The notes: generated by a model not told the origin, from the letters alone. A stretch of 64,000 bases of DNA from Legionella gratiana (GCF_001467695.1 NZ_LNYE01000006.1:124001-188000); one strand, 5' to 3'; numbered from the stretch's first letter, positions 18,929-28,731 are shown. Program-made: numbers and translations.

Positions 18929-19675
18929 CTAATACATGTGAAGACCGCCATTGATACTCAAATTAGCCCCAGTTATATATTGGCTTCTTTCGCTAATCAA
19001 AAACTCAACTGCCCAGGCAATTTCCTGTGTTTGAGCTAAACGTTTTGCAGGAATTTGGGCAATAATAGCTTCAAGAATATCGGGTCTAATTCCCTTCATT
19101 AATCGAGTATCAACATACCCAGGGGAAAGACTATTAACAGTAATATTTTTACTCATTAATTCTTGCGCCAAACTTTTTGTGAATCCATAAACTCCTGCCT
19201 TTGAAGCAGCGTAATTCGCCTGTGAAAATTGTCCTTTTTGTGCATTCACAGAAGAAACATTAACAATTCGGCCGTATTCATTTTGCTTCATGTTTTCAAC
19301 CACATGACGAGTTACATGAAACATTCCATCAAGATTAACAGTAAGTACTTCATCCCATTGCTGTTTAGTCATTTTAGTAAATACAGCGTCTCGAGTAATT
19401 CCTGCATTATTAATCAATACATCGATATTACCGTACTCTTTAATAATCGAAGAAATAACCGTTCCACATTGCTCATAATCCGTTACATCCATATGACGAA
19501 AATGAATATTTTTATATCCTTGCTCTTTTAACTCATTTTCCCATGCTTGACCTTGCTTTTCAGAAATTAAATCAAGAGCAAAAACATGCTTATATAATGC
19601 ATTTAATTCTTTGGCTATCGCAGTACCGATATCACCAGTACCACCAGTAATCAACGCCGTATTGTTTTTGTGCAT
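18929..19675 (-). CDS. Acetoacetyl-CoA reductase, PhaB type (copy 2)
   Basis: This 248-residue short-chain dehydrogenase has TGGTGDIGTAIAKEL at the cofactor site, NNAG in the middle, catalytic SSVNAQKGQFSQANYAASKA (Ser, Tyr-x-x-x-Lys), and LSINGG at the end. It should reduce acetoacetyl-CoA to (R)-3-hydroxybutyryl-CoA with NADPH, the monomer for PHB. The NAQKGQFSQ-NYAASKAG stretch is characteristic of PhaB over FabG. It lies 77 bases after a second PhaB gene, apparently from a local duplication. No PHA synthase or thiolase is in the window. Confidence 0.9.
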   Translation of the reverse strand: MHKNNTALITGGTGDIGTAIAKELNALYKHVFALDLISEKQGQAWENELKEQGYKNIHFRHMDVTDYEQCGTVISSIIKEYGNIDVLINNAGITRDAVFTKMTKQQWDEVLTVNLDGMFHVTRHVVENMKQNEYGRIVNVSSVNAQKGQFSQANYAASKAGVYGFTKSLAQELMSKNITVNSLSPGYVDTRLMKGIRPDILEAIIAQIPAKRLAQTQEIAWAVEFLISERSQYITGANLSINGGLHMY

Positions 19676-19752
19676 ACAATTCTCTACTTATTAAAAAAGA
19701 AAGGCTAAAATAATCAATAATGTCCAAGCTTTTAAAACCAGGACATTATCTT

Positions 19753-20493
19753 TTACATATACTGACCGCCATTAACATCTAAATTAGCTCCTGTGATAAA
19801 TCCACTACCCGGAGATACTAAAAAGGCAACGGCATCGGCAATTTCTTTAGGATACCCCAAACGTCCAACAGGAATACTTGATATTATTGATTTAAGCACG
19901 TCTTCTTTTAAAGAGGAAAGCATAGGAGTTTCTATATAACCTGGAGAGATCGTATTCACAGTTATCCCTTTGCTTGCTACTTCCAACGCAAGACTTTTGC
20001 TAAAGCCATATAAAGCAGATTTAGTAGAAGCATAATTACATTGACCGAATTGTCCTTTTCGACCATTAATGGAAGAAATACTTACAATACGACCATAACC
20101 TCTATCAATCATTATGGGAATCACATTACGAGTCATATTAAATACACTCGTTAAATTAGCCTCGATAACACTATGCCAGTGTTCTGGAGTCATTTTTCTC
20201 AAACTGCAATCATGAGTAACACCTGCATTATTTACTAATACATCGATACGCTCATAACGTTCCATGACAAGAGAGATTAACTTTTCACAATCTGCAAATT
20301 GAGCTATGTCTCCATAAACGATATCAATATCAAAACCTAACTTTTTTTGCTCTTCTTGCCATTGTTTGGCTTCGTCATGTTTTCCATGCTTAAAATAACA
20401 TGCCACAACCTGAAAATCGGAAGCCAATCGTTGACAAATAGCGGAACCTATGCCTCCCGTTCCTCCAGTTACTATTGCTATGCCTTTCATCAT
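19753..20493 (-). CDS. Acetoacetyl-CoA reductase, PhaB type (copy 1)
   Basis: This is a second short-chain reductase of 246 residues from the ATG at 20493, which has GGGAG six bases upstream; a longer reading to 20541 has no ribosome site. It carries VTGGTGGIGSAICQRL, NNAG, SSINGRKGQFGQCNYASTKS and DVNGG, the same PhaB-type catalytic context as its neighbour. Duplicated phaB genes are typical of Legionella-type PHB metabolism as I know it. Differences between the copies are spread across the protein, so the duplication is not recent. Confidence 0.9.
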   Translation of the reverse strand: MMKGIAIVTGGTGGIGSAICQRLASDFQVVACYFKHGKHDEAKQWQEEQKKLGFDIDIVYGDIAQFADCEKLISLVMERYERIDVLVNNAGVTHDCSLRKMTPEHWHSVIEANLTSVFNMTRNVIPIMIDRGYGRIVSISSINGRKGQFGQCNYASTKSALYGFSKSLALEVASKGITVNTISPGYIETPMLSSLKEDVLKSIISSIPVGRLGYPKEIADAVAFLVSPGSGFITGANLDVNGGQYM

Positions 20494-20587
20494 AAACAAC
20501 TCCCTGTTAGTACGATAATAAAATAAATTATAGAAAACCAAACTAAAAACCCATCAATTTGAAATGATGGGTAATTACGTCAGTTCC

Positions 20588-20615
20588 ATATAAAAAATAA
20601 AGTGATTTTTTATAT
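20588..20615. repeat. Palindromic repeat, AT-rich member
   Basis: Arms atataaaaaat and attttttatat (11 bases, perfect) have loop aaagtg and are flanked by ttcc and cgaac. The flanks and layout match the cataaaag hairpin family. It lies between the desaturase and the first phaB gene. Confidence 0.6.
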
Positions 20616-20711
20616 CGAACTGTTTTTATTTAGAACTGGATCCCGTATAAATGCTACGCATCCCCACTTTTGCTGGGAACAAGCTTTACGGGATAACGCT
20701 CGTTGAGCTGC

Positions 20712-20739
20712 CATAAAAGGCATTTCTATGCCTTTTATG
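20712..20739 (-). terminator. Repeat-derived hairpin after the desaturase gene
   Basis: Arms cataaaaggcat and atgccttttatg (12 bases, perfect, loop ttct) stand 14 bases past the desaturase stop on the minus strand, the same distance as the related hairpin after greA. The consistent placement suggests a role at mRNA 3' ends. Confidence 0.55.
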
Positions 20740-20752
20740 TCGAACTCACAAT

Positions 20753-21934
20753 TTACCTGTAAGCAGGAACATATCCTTTTATTTGCTGCGCAAATTGCCT
20801 TAAAACATCAAGACCAGACTCTTCTGCCTGCCGACACCACTGTTGTAAAGCCTCAACCAACTCTTTCTGGGTAGAGGCCGTTTTTAGCCAAATATTTTGT
20901 AGTGACTGTTTGTAGGCATAAACTACACGTAGTTGTTCACGAGCTTCCAGTAAGTTAGATAAACGAGTTTTTGCTTTAGCAGTCAACAAGCAATTTTCTC
21001 GTCTTAATAGACTTCCTGCACGCGCAAAAAGCTTTTTCTCTTCTTTACTTTCTACACCGCTATTTTTTTCCTGTTTGAGTATCGGTCTAATGACACTTTT
21101 ATAATAATTCGACATAACTTGGAATCGATTAGAAACCACCGCTTTTACTGTATCTAAATCGACATGCAACTTACCTGCATCCATAGCAAGCTTAGGAGGT
21201 AACTTTTTCACTTTAGCCAAACCTAAAAAGGAAAGAATACGAATATACATCCAACCTATGTCAAACTCCCACCATTTAACTGAGAATTTTGCTGAAGAAG
21301 CAAAGGTATGATGATTATTATGCAACTCTTCCCCACCAATCCAAAAGCCCCAAGGAAAAATATTTCTTGCAGCATCGAGACACTCAAAATTTCTATACCC
21401 CCAATGATGTCCAATTCCATTAATGACCCCAGCAGCAAAAAATGGTATCCACATCATTTGAATCGCCCAAATGGTAATTCCAGGCACACCAAATAAAAAT
21501 AAATCCCCAAAAAACATGAGCCAAATTCCTCGAGAAGAATGACGAGAATAAACATTTCGCTCGAGCCAATCCGTAGGAGTACCATGGGAGTATTTAGCAA
21601 CCATTTCTCTATTTTTACGGGCCGAACGATAAAGCTCAGCTCCCTCCCAGAATACTTTTTTAATACCAAAAACCACAGGACTATGAGGATCGCCTTCTAC
21701 ATCAGCTGATGCATGATGCTTACGATGAATAGCAACCCAATCTGCTGTGACCATTCCGGTGGTTAACCATAACCAACAACGAAAAAAATGACTAACAATG
21801 GGGTGCAAAGTCAGCGCTCGATGAGTCTGATTTCGGTGAAGATACAACGTGACCGCTGCGATAGTAATTTGCGTCAAAATCAATGTCGCAATAACATATC
21901 CCCAAAAAGACAGGTTTAAATAACCAAAAACCAT
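20753..21934 (-). CDS. Delta-9-type acyl-CoA fatty acid desaturase
   Basis: This 393-residue membrane di-iron enzyme has the three histidine boxes HRNQTH (about 33), HRKHH (about 70) and HNNHH (about 180). It has about four hydrophobic helices and GHHWGYRNFECLDAARN, the stearoyl-CoA desaturase signature. It should place a cis double bond in saturated acyl chains using O2. The C-terminal 130 residues after the desaturase core are helical and charged (KQEKNSGVESKEEKKL, a run of Q/E/L helices) and are longer than in simple bacterial members. It is divergent from the mutM cluster. Confidence 0.93.
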   Translation of the reverse strand: MVFGYLNLSFWGYVIATLILTQITIAAVTLYLHRNQTHRALTLHPIVSHFFRCWLWLTTGMVTADWVAIHRKHHASADVEGDPHSPVVFGIKKVFWEGAELYRSARKNREMVAKYSHGTPTDWLERNVYSRHSSRGIWLMFFGDLFLFGVPGITIWAIQMMWIPFFAAGVINGIGHHWGYRNFECLDAARNIFPWGFWIGGEELHNNHHTFASSAKFSVKWWEFDIGWMYIRILSFLGLAKVKKLPPKLAMDAGKLHVDLDTVKAVVSNRFQVMSNYYKSVIRPILKQEKNSGVESKEEKKLFARAGSLLRRENCLLTAKAKTRLSNLLEAREQLRVVYAYKQSLQNIWLKTASTQKELVEALQQWCRQAEESGLDVLRQFAQQIKGYVPAYR

Positions 21935-22113
21935 AATTACCTCGCTTCAAATGCAAAACATGCAAATTAAGAAATTCCTTAGTTGAGCCTCAATAATCCA
22001 ATACATCCTTGAATATTGTATATGATACTAAGAATAACACAATTTTACGCTTTACGTTGCAACATTTCATTAAGTAGCCGATAATTATAATAACAACGAT
22101 TAGGAATGATGAT

Positions 22114-22365
22114 ATGAATGAGAAATTTCCATTTGCAAAAATTTTTGAGACTTTAGTCCCTTTCGTCATAGCAGGGATGGCAATTGCATTGTTCTTAGGC
22201 CTGTTATTTATGTTTTCTTACGTGTTAATTTGGGGCATTATTATAGGTGGTACTCTGTGGTTAATAGCTACAATAAAACAAATCCTATTTTCAAATTCTA
22301 AAACGACAACAGAAGTAGTCAAAAAGAATGAAGGCCGAATTATAGAGCATCATGATAAAAAATAA
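22114..22365 (+). CDS. Small inner-membrane protein upstream of mutM
   Basis: This 83-residue protein has two hydrophobic segments (FVIAGMAIALFLGLLFMFSY and VLIWGIIIGGTLWLIATI) followed by a charged cytoplasmic tail with Lys and Glu. The family is not recognised. Its TAA stop overlaps the mutM ATG (TAATG), so the two are translationally coupled. The role is unknown. Confidence 0.75.
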   Translation: MNEKFPFAKIFETLVPFVIAGMAIALFLGLLFMFSYVLIWGIIIGGTLWLIATIKQILFSNSKTTTEVVKKNEGRIIEHHDKK

Positions 22366-23198
22366 TGCCTGAATTACCTGAAGTTGAAACAACAAAAGAG
22401 GGAATTAAGCTCCAGCTGGAAGGACACACAATCAGCTGGATTAGCGTTCATAATCCAAGACTTAGGATACCTGTTCCTAATCACTTAAATGAACTCTGTA
22501 TTGGCAAAAAAATTATTGCTGTCACTCGCAGAGCAAAATATATTTTGATCCAGCTGTCTGAAGGATATCTTCTCATTCATCTAGGAATGTCAGGACACTT
22601 GAGGATTGCCAAAAATAAGAGCATTCCAGAAAAACACGATCACATTACCATGACTTTAAGCAATAATCTTAAACTACGATTTTATGATCCCAGACGATTT
22701 GGCTTATTTCTTTACATCGATAAAAATCCATATGAACACCCACTTCTTATTCATTTAGGCAAAGAGCCACTTTCAGAAGAATTTAATGGTCATTATTTAT
22801 TTCAAAAAGGAAAAAATAAAAACAAACCTATTAAATCATTTATTATGGATAATGAGATTGTCGTAGGTGTGGGTAATATTTATGCGACAGAGAGTCTTTT
22901 TTTAGCTAAGATCCATCCGAGCACACCAACAAAAATGCTTTCTGAAGAAGCTCACTTCAACTTGGCAATGCACATTAAAGAAGTACTCAAACAAGCCATA
23001 GCATGCGGAGGTACTACTTTAAAAGATTTTTATACTTTAGATGGCAAACCCGGTTATTTCAGTGTCTCACTTAAAGTATATGGACGAAAAAATCAACCTT
23101 GTGTGCAGTGCCTGCATCCAATTGAATCAGTCATTATTGCTGGGCGCAACTCTACTTTTTGTCCTCAATGCCAAAGTTACATTTTTCATTATAATTGA
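22365..23198 (+). CDS. Formamidopyrimidine-DNA glycosylase MutM (Fpg)
   Basis: This 277-residue base-excision repair enzyme removes 8-oxoguanine and formamidopyrimidines. The mature N-terminus PELPEVE supplies the catalytic proline and glutamate. A lysine in the KIIAVTRRAKYI region, the helix-two-turn-helix with VGVGNIYATESLF, and the C-terminal zinc finger (CVQCLHP and CPQCQ) are all present. The length is normal. The start overlaps the stop of the small membrane protein gene. Confidence 0.97.
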   Translation: MPELPEVETTKEGIKLQLEGHTISWISVHNPRLRIPVPNHLNELCIGKKIIAVTRRAKYILIQLSEGYLLIHLGMSGHLRIAKNKSIPEKHDHITMTLSNNLKLRFYDPRRFGLFLYIDKNPYEHPLLIHLGKEPLSEEFNGHYLFQKGKNKNKPIKSFIMDNEIVVGVGNIYATESLFLAKIHPSTPTKMLSEEAHFNLAMHIKEVLKQAIACGGTTLKDFYTLDGKPGYFSVSLKVYGRKNQPCVQCLHPIESVIIAGRNSTFCPQCQSYIFHYN

Positions 23199-23324
23199 GA
23201 CTCTACTAAGAAAAATAAAACGTCACCTGCAATGGCAGAATGAGTTTTCATAATACTAAAAACGCGCTGGGCAATCGAATCAACTTGCGTTATATTAGCG
23301 CTAACTTACTTTATCTCAACGATA

Positions 23325-24065
23325 ATGAAAATAAATCAATTTAGAACAGCTTGGGTTATTTGTGCTTTAATGTTTTATACAGCCGTAACAAGTATACGCT
23401 GTATCTTTAAATATTTTCTTAGTACTTTGAACCGATCTTGGACTGATAAAGCAATTCACCATTGGGTTGATCAATTATTGAATGAAGTACAAGTAGAATA
23501 TAAGGTCATTAATCCATTCAATATTCAACCACAAGCAGGAAAAGCGACCATAATCATGTGCAATCATTCAAGCGCGTACGATATCCCGCTCGCTTTTAAG
23601 GCCTTTCCAAATCACTCAATTCGTATGCTTTCCAAAAAAGAACTCGCCAAAATTCCCTTAATGGGTAAAGCAATGGCTGCAGCAGAGTTTCCTTTTATAG
23701 ACAGAAAAAATAAATATCAGGCTATTAAGGATTTAGCTTTTGCCCAGCAGCTCATGGAAAGTGGGATTGTCATGTGGATTGCTCCTGAAGGTACTCGCTC
23801 TAAAGATGGGAAACTCGGTCCTTTTAAAAAAGGAGGATTTATTACGGCCATACAATCTAATGCGACAATTATTCCCATAGGAATCCGTGGTGCCAATAAT
23901 ATTCTACCAGCGCGTAGTTTTAATATTCACTTAAAACAAAAGGCAGAAATACATATTGGTAAACCCATTGATGCCTCTCAATTTACTTTAGAAAATAAAG
24001 ATAGACTGATTAAGCAAACTTTTAATGCGATTAAAGAGTTGGTTGGAGAAGGTAATATACAATAG
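23325..24065 (+). CDS. 1-acyl-sn-glycerol-3-phosphate acyltransferase PlsC
   Basis: This 246-residue inner-membrane enzyme has one N-terminal hydrophobic helix (10-30). The acyltransferase motifs are NHSSAYD (residues 80-86, H-x4-D catalytic pair), FIDRKNK, and APEGTRSKDGKLGPFKKGG. It converts lysophosphatidic acid to phosphatidic acid in phospholipid synthesis. It lies 126 bases after mutM and converges with ggt. Confidence 0.93.
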   Translation: MKINQFRTAWVICALMFYTAVTSIRCIFKYFLSTLNRSWTDKAIHHWVDQLLNEVQVEYKVINPFNIQPQAGKATIIMCNHSSAYDIPLAFKAFPNHSIRMLSKKELAKIPLMGKAMAAAEFPFIDRKNKYQAIKDLAFAQQLMESGIVMWIAPEGTRSKDGKLGPFKKGGFITAIQSNATIIPIGIRGANNILPARSFNIHLKQKAEIHIGKPIDASQFTLENKDRLIKQTFNAIKELVGEGNIQ

Positions 24066-24071
24066 TGCCAT

Positions 24072-24091
24072 TGCCATTCAGTTAAATGGCA
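24072..24091. terminator. Hairpin between convergent plsC and ggt
   Basis: Arms tgccatt and aatggca with a six-base loop lie in the 32-base gap between the two convergent stops and are followed by a short T-run on the plus strand (gtaccttt). It probably serves plsC and perhaps both genes. Confidence 0.5.
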
Positions 24092-24097
24092 GTACCT

Positions 24098-25849
24098 TTA
24101 ATACCTTATCCCATATCCCCTTTGTTGATTCACAATTGATGCAGCCAAGCCTATATTTCTTGGATCAGATGCTGCAGTTAATAGATTACGTTGTTTATCC
24201 CAAGTAATTGCTTGCAAATCACCATAATATTGCCCTAACGGCATCAAGTGATATCCCATAGCTTTTAGTCCCTCTTGAATTGCGGGTGGAAAAGTATCCG
24301 GTTCAAACTGTAACACATCAGGTAAATACTGATGATGAAAACGCATGGCAGAAACCATGCTTATTGCTCCATAAGCGTCGTTAAAAACTAAAGATGCAAT
24401 TAATACCATAGTAGGAATTCGACTGCCTCCTGGTGTGCCTAAAATTGCAACACGTCCTGGTAATTCGAGAAAAGTAGGTGCCATATTTGATAGAGGTCTT
24501 TTACCGGGCTCAATGGAATTTTTATCAGCACCTACGATACCAAAAACATTTTCTTCACCAACTTTACTTGAAAAATCATCCATCTCATCATTCAACAAAA
24601 TACCAGTTCCTTCAGCAACAACACTGGAACCAAAAATATAATTAATGGTCATTGTTGCCGCAACACGGTTTCCTTCTGCATCAATAATCGATATATGCGT
24701 GGTATTTTTAGAATTGGAAGATTTAGTAGTGTTTTTTTTCTGACCTTGTAACACCGCACTTGGTGTAGCCTTATCTGGATAAATTAAAGTACTCAATTGT
24801 TTCCCATTTTCTGCAGAAATCAATTTTTCTACAGGAATAGTCACAAAATCAGGATCCCCTAAAAATTGCTCCCTTTGCCAATAAGCAAGTCGCATAGACT
24901 CAACCAAATAGTGTATCCATTGCACTTTAGATAACGAAGCAAGAGAATAGTGAGACAATATATTTAACATTGTTAATAAAGCAATGCCACCTGCCGAAGG
25001 TGGTGGTGCTGTAATAATAAGCATATTATGGTATGCACCTATTAAAGGTTCTCTTACCTTAATCCGGTATTGAGCTAAATCGGCCAATGTCCAAATACCT
25101 CCCGCTGCATTGACACTCTTGACTAATTGCTCTGCCACTTCACCCTCATAAAAGCCTTGTTCTCCCTTTTTAGCAATTAACCTTAAGGTCTTAGCCAAAT
25201 CTTTTTGAACTAAACGATCGCCAATTAAATAAGGTCGACCATTTTTTAGAAAAATTGCTGCGGTAGCTGGATATTTTTTGATTTGATTAAGTCTATCTTC
25301 ATTTTTCAAGAAGGTGTGAAGTTGCTTATCCACGATAAAACCCTCTTCCGCCAGCCTAATAGCAGGGGCAAGCGTTTTTTCCAAAGGTAATCGCCCATAG
25401 TTTTTTGCAATGTATGCTAAAGCTGCAGGTTCGCCAGGAATTGCTGCTGCCAGTCCTCCATTTAATGATAAACCGGGTATGACACGCCCATCTGGTCCCA
25501 AATACATATCTTTTTTAGCAGCCATAGGTGCTGTTTCACGAGCATCAATAAAGGTGTTTTTATGTTGTTCTTCTTGATGCAATAACCAAAATCCCCCGCC
25601 TCCCAGACCAGAATGATAGGGTTCAACTACGCCCAACACCGCTGATACAGCTACAGCAGCATCAAAAGCATTTCCTCCCTGAGCTAAAATTTCAAGTCCA
25701 GCATTAGTGGCTAAAGGATGAGCACTTGCAACCGCGTAACCAGGAGGTTGTACGTTATATTGCTCCGCAAAACTCGTATTGGCATAAACTAAATTGACAC
25801 TAAGTACAATGCAAATAACCTTATGTATTCTCCGTAGCCTGATTTTCAT
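24098..25849 (-). CDS. Gamma-glutamyltranspeptidase
   Basis: This 583-residue secreted or periplasmic N-terminal nucleophile hydrolase cleaves and transfers the gamma-glutamyl group of glutathione. A signal peptide is visible ([20 protein letters not shown], then ANTSFA). The self-processing site is NTTHISIID with the likely nucleophile Thr383. The substrate-binding glycines are in PLSNMAPT and GTPGGSRIP. The length is normal. The start lies inside the 3' end of coaD (29-base overlap), so translation is probably coupled to it. Confidence 0.95.
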   Translation of the reverse strand: MKIRLRRIHKVICIVLSVNLVYANTSFAEQYNVQPPGYAVASAHPLATNAGLEILAQGGNAFDAAVAVSAVLGVVEPYHSGLGGGGFWLLHQEEQHKNTFIDARETAPMAAKKDMYLGPDGRVIPGLSLNGGLAAAIPGEPAALAYIAKNYGRLPLEKTLAPAIRLAEEGFIVDKQLHTFLKNEDRLNQIKKYPATAAIFLKNGRPYLIGDRLVQKDLAKTLRLIAKKGEQGFYEGEVAEQLVKSVNAAGGIWTLADLAQYRIKVREPLIGAYHNMLIITAPPPSAGGIALLTMLNILSHYSLASLSKVQWIHYLVESMRLAYWQREQFLGDPDFVTIPVEKLISAENGKQLSTLIYPDKATPSAVLQGQKKNTTKSSNSKNTTHISIIDAEGNRVAATMTINYIFGSSVVAEGTGILLNDEMDDFSSKVGEENVFGIVGADKNSIEPGKRPLSNMAPTFLELPGRVAILGTPGGSRIPTMVLIASLVFNDAYGAISMVSAMRFHHQYLPDVLQFEPDTFPPAIQEGLKAMGYHLMPLGQYYGDLQAITWDKQRNLLTAASDPRNIGLAASIVNQQRGYGIRY

Positions 25850-26324
25850 TTTGTCTCTTTTTTAATTCTCTAACAACACAAGAAGGAACAAACTGAGAAA
25901 TATCTCCATTTAAAAGTGCAATTTCCCGCACCAGAGTGGAAGAAATAAACATTAAGTTTTCGGATGGTGTCAAAAAAATTGTTTCTATTTTTTTGGATAA
26001 TTTTCTATTCATTCCAGCCAATTGAAATTCATATTCAAAATCAGAAACCGCCCGTAAACCACGCAGAATAATCCCAGCATTTTGCTCTAATACAAAATCA
26101 ATTAATAAGTTCTCAAATCCTTGAACATGAACACCGGGTAAATGAGCAACCGATTCCTCCAGAAGTTTGATTCTTGTCTCCAAAGGCAAAAATGGACGCT
26201 TTGCTTTATTACTTGCGACACCGACAACAATTTCAGGGAAAATTTTAGCAGCTCGACTGATGATATCAATATGCCCATTCGTAACAGGATCAAATGTACC
26301 TGGATAAATCGCTTTTAATTTCAT
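25821..26324 (-). CDS. Phosphopantetheine adenylyltransferase CoaD
   Basis: This 167-residue enzyme from the ATG at 26324 makes dephospho-CoA from phosphopantetheine and ATP. It has the nucleotidyltransferase motif [16 protein letters not shown], the [14 protein letters not shown] region and [11 protein letters not shown]. An upstream in-frame codon at 26345 would add seven residues before the conserved MKLKAIYPG, so I chose the inner start, although its ribosome site is weak. The last 29 bases overlap ggt. It is divergent from lolB. Confidence 0.95.
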   Translation of the reverse strand: MKLKAIYPGTFDPVTNGHIDIISRAAKIFPEIVVGVASNKAKRPFLPLETRIKLLEESVAHLPGVHVQGFENLLIDFVLEQNAGIILRGLRAVSDFEYEFQLAGMNRKLSKKIETIFLTPSENLMFISSTLVREIALLNGDISQFVPSCVVRELKKRQNENQATENT

Positions 26325-26405
26325 TATGGTTAAGACTAATTGCATATCACCACAGTCTAGCGTATTGTTAGGTGAAAAACTACAAAAAAGGACTTGAGGT
26401 GATCC

Positions 26406-27005
26406 ATGAATAATTTAAAAAAATTAGCAATCATTCCTATTTGTCTCGTAACTGCCTGTGCTCCTCCTAGACCTGCAGCTGAATTGCCTGAAAATAAGGT
26501 CATGCCAGTAGAACAACGCAAAGAAAAAACCGCAACAATCTCCTCGTGGGAAATTCGTGGTGCTATGGCCGCTAAAAACAAATCCAAAGGATGGTCTGCT
26601 ACTATGAATTGGACACAAAATGGTCCCAATACTTATCAAATTCGTTTAATGGGTCCTTTGGGAGGGGGAACAGTACTCATTGACAAAAAAGGAGACACAA
26701 TTACCTTCCAAGATGGTCCCAAAAAAATCACCTCTCATGATGCTGATGAATTGCTTGTCCAACAAACTGGAATTAAACTTCCTGTAAACAATCTTTACTA
26801 TTGGGTAAGGGGATTACCAGCTCCTGGTGCTGTTCAAGCAGAACATCGAGATGAATATAACCATCTGACTCAATTAAAACAAAGTGGTTATACAATTAAT
26901 TTTGCTAAATACACTTCAGTAAAAGGAATTGATCTTCCAAGTATGATTCATCTACAAGGAAATGGAGTAATGGTTAAAGTTGTTATTCAAAATTGGACTG
27001 TATAA
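26406..27005 (+). CDS. Outer-membrane lipoprotein insertase LolB
   Basis: This 199-residue lipoprotein has the signal [18 protein letters not shown], in which VTAC is the lipobox. The mature part has the LolB beta-barrel signatures [20 protein letters not shown] and [11 protein letters not shown], the latter diagnostic. It takes lipoproteins from LolA and inserts them in the outer membrane. In most gammaproteobacteria lolB is followed by ispE and prs; here tRNA-Gln and prs follow and ispE is absent. Confidence 0.95.
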   Translation: MNNLKKLAIIPICLVTACAPPRPAAELPENKVMPVEQRKEKTATISSWEIRGAMAAKNKSKGWSATMNWTQNGPNTYQIRLMGPLGGGTVLIDKKGDTITFQDGPKKITSHDADELLVQQTGIKLPVNNLYYWVRGLPAPGAVQAEHRDEYNHLTQLKQSGYTINFAKYTSVKGIDLPSMIHLQGNGVMVKVVIQNWTV

Positions 27006-27013
27006 TACAATCC

Positions 27014-27072
27014 AGCAAGAATGACATAAAAGATGAACCTATCAACTGTTCATCCCATATGTTATTCTTGCT
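27014..27072 (+). terminator. Long imperfect hairpin after lolB
   Basis: Inner arms gatgaac (27032-27038) and gttcatc (27048-27054) with outer arms agcaagaat and attcttgct make a long interrupted stem starting 9 bases past the lolB stop. The U-run is short (ctttgatg). It probably ends the lolB transcript before the tRNA promoter. Confidence 0.5.
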
Positions 27073-27126
27073 TTGATGTCAATTCCTAAACCCCTTAAAA
27101 ATTACAAAAAATTCTTGCATTCAAAG

Positions 27127-27155
27127 TTGACATGTTGCAAAAACCCCTGCAAAAT
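27127..27155 (+). promoter_or_regulatory. Predicted sigma-70 promoter of tRNA-Gln
   Basis: A perfect -35 TTGACA (27127-27132) and a -10-like CAAAAT (27150-27155) are separated by 17 bases, about 65 bases before the tRNA. The start would lie near 27162. prs may be read from the same promoter, since no strong terminator separates it from the tRNA. Confidence 0.5.
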
Positions 27156-27219
27156 ACGCTACACATTTGTAGGGATGAACGTAATTAATGCATGGAAGAT
27201 TTAAGAATCTGCAAATTTT

Positions 27220-27294
27220 AGGGGTGTCGCCAAGCGGTAAGGCACAGGGTTTTGATCCCTGCATACCTAGGTTCGAATCCTAGCACCCCTGCCA
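27220..27294 (+). tRNA. tRNA-Gln (anticodon TTG)
   Basis: The cloverleaf is complete. The acceptor stem AGGGGTG pairs with CACCCCT. The anticodon stem CAGGG/CCCTG encloses the loop TTTTGAT with anticodon TTG. The T arm is CTAGG, TTCGAAT, CCTAG. The discriminator G is followed by an encoded CCA (27292-27294). The sequence closely follows the E. coli glutamine tRNA pattern. It lies between lolB and prs. Confidence 0.97.
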
Positions 27295-27442
27295 CTTTCT
27301 TGTTGATTCAAGTAAACAGACAGCAGAAGATAACCTGGAAGGATGCGTTTTAGTAATGCTCAAATAATAATAATATCTTTTTGGCTGTCTTCTGCTATGT
27401 GTTTAAGTTAAATGATTAACCTAGATCGAAGGCTTCATTCAC

Positions 27443-28390
27443 ATGTCCACAATGATGATTTTTTCAGGAAATGCAAATCCGGAGTTAGCACAACAAATTT
27501 CATCTCATTTAAAAATACCTATTGGCCAAGCTACAGTGGGTACTTTTAGTGATGGAGAAACAATGATTGAAATTTTAGAAAATGTTCGCGGTAAGGATGT
27601 TTTTATAATTCAATCAACATGCGCTCCAGCAAATAATAATTTAATGGAACTATTGACCATGGCAGATGCATTAAGAAGATCATCTGCTGCTCGGATTACA
27701 GCAGTAGTCCCTTATTTTGGCTATGCTCGACAAGATCGACGCGTTCGATCCGCGCGCGTCCCGATTACTGCAAAAGTTGTTGCTGACATGATGGCATCCG
27801 TGGGCATTTGCCGTGTTCTCACTGTAGATTTACATGCAGATCAGATCCAAGGCTTTTTCTATATGCCCGTCGATAATGTTTATGCCACTCCAATACTTCT
27901 TGACGAAATCGCAAAACAAAATTTAAAAAATATAATGGTAATTTCTCCTGATGTAGGGGGTGTAGTCAGAGCTAGAGCTGTAGCTAAGCGACTTGATCAT
28001 GCAGAGTTATGTATTATTGATAAACGCCGTAGCGGTCCTAACAAATCTGAAGTAATGCATATCATTGGTGACCCTACTTATAAAAATTGCATTATTGTTG
28101 ATGATATTGTAGATACAGCAGGCACTCTTTGCTCTGCTGCTCATGAGCTCAAAAAAAATGGAGCTCATAGTGTACGAGCTTATATTACTCATCCCGTTTT
28201 ATCTGGTCCAGCAATAGATAATATTAAAAACTCTGGACTTGATGAAATTGTAGTAACTGATACCATCCCTCTATCAGCAGAAGCGCGTCAATGTGAAAAG
28301 ATTCGCGTAGTTAGCTTATCAGAGATGCTGGCACAAGCTATTAAACGAGTAAACATAGAAGAATCAGTCAGCTCAATGTTTGCCGAGTAA
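27443..28390 (+). CDS. Ribose-phosphate pyrophosphokinase
   Basis: This 315-residue enzyme makes PRPP from ribose 5-phosphate and ATP for purine, pyrimidine, histidine and NAD synthesis. It has [20 protein letters not shown] (catalytic loop) and the PRPP-binding [13 protein letters not shown]. The family length is normal. It follows tRNA-Gln by about 150 bases. Confidence 0.97.
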   Translation: MSTMMIFSGNANPELAQQISSHLKIPIGQATVGTFSDGETMIEILENVRGKDVFIIQSTCAPANNNLMELLTMADALRRSSAARITAVVPYFGYARQDRRVRSARVPITAKVVADMMASVGICRVLTVDLHADQIQGFFYMPVDNVYATPILLDEIAKQNLKNIMVISPDVGGVVRARAVAKRLDHAELCIIDKRRSGPNKSEVMHIIGDPTYKNCIIVDDIVDTAGTLCSAAHELKKNGAHSVRAYITHPVLSGPAIDNIKNSGLDEIVVTDTIPLSAEARQCEKIRVVSLSEMLAQAIKRVNIEESVSSMFAE

Positions 28391-28707
28391 GCGTTTTTGA
28401 GTAAACTCTTCATATATCTACGTTCCGCTCCCGCGGCTTGTCCGCGAGATCTAGAAATCTCGCGCTCGAATTAGATTTCTGAATCCGAAGACAAGCCACA
28501 GGGTCTAAATAACTTACCAAACTGTAAGCGCTTTGTTTCAAGAACAAATGGAGATTCTTGGAAGCTGTAGAGTGCTGTAGGCTTTGATTGAGACCCTCCG
28601 CTTTCCGCGGAGGGTGACGATATGCCTATTACGATGAGTCAAAAAGCACTTAACTTAGTGCCACTAATATATCTGTGTTTTATTGCAAGAAGACATTTAT
28701 TAAGATT
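28391..28707. repeat. Composite dispersed repeat, copy 3, with nested palindrome
   Basis: This is about 320 bases without a gene. A nested palindrome occupies 28435-28497: outer arms ggcttgtc and gacaagcc, inner arms cgcgagat (28443-28450) and atctcgcg (28457-28464). It is followed by agggtctaaataactt (about 28500-28546), matching 8217-8262. Next come ctttgattgagaccctccgc and its hairpin (28594-28614, ccctccgc/gcggaggg), matching 10-48. The nested palindrome could act as the prs terminator. Confidence 0.65.
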
Positions 28708-28731
28708 GAAAAAAGGAGCTTATTAGCTCCT
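28708..28731 (-). terminator. Rho-independent terminator of fis
   Basis: On the minus strand the stem GGAGCT-AATA-AGCTCC is followed directly by TTTTTTC. It lies about 15 bases past the fis stop. This is the cleanest intrinsic terminator in the window. Confidence 0.8.
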
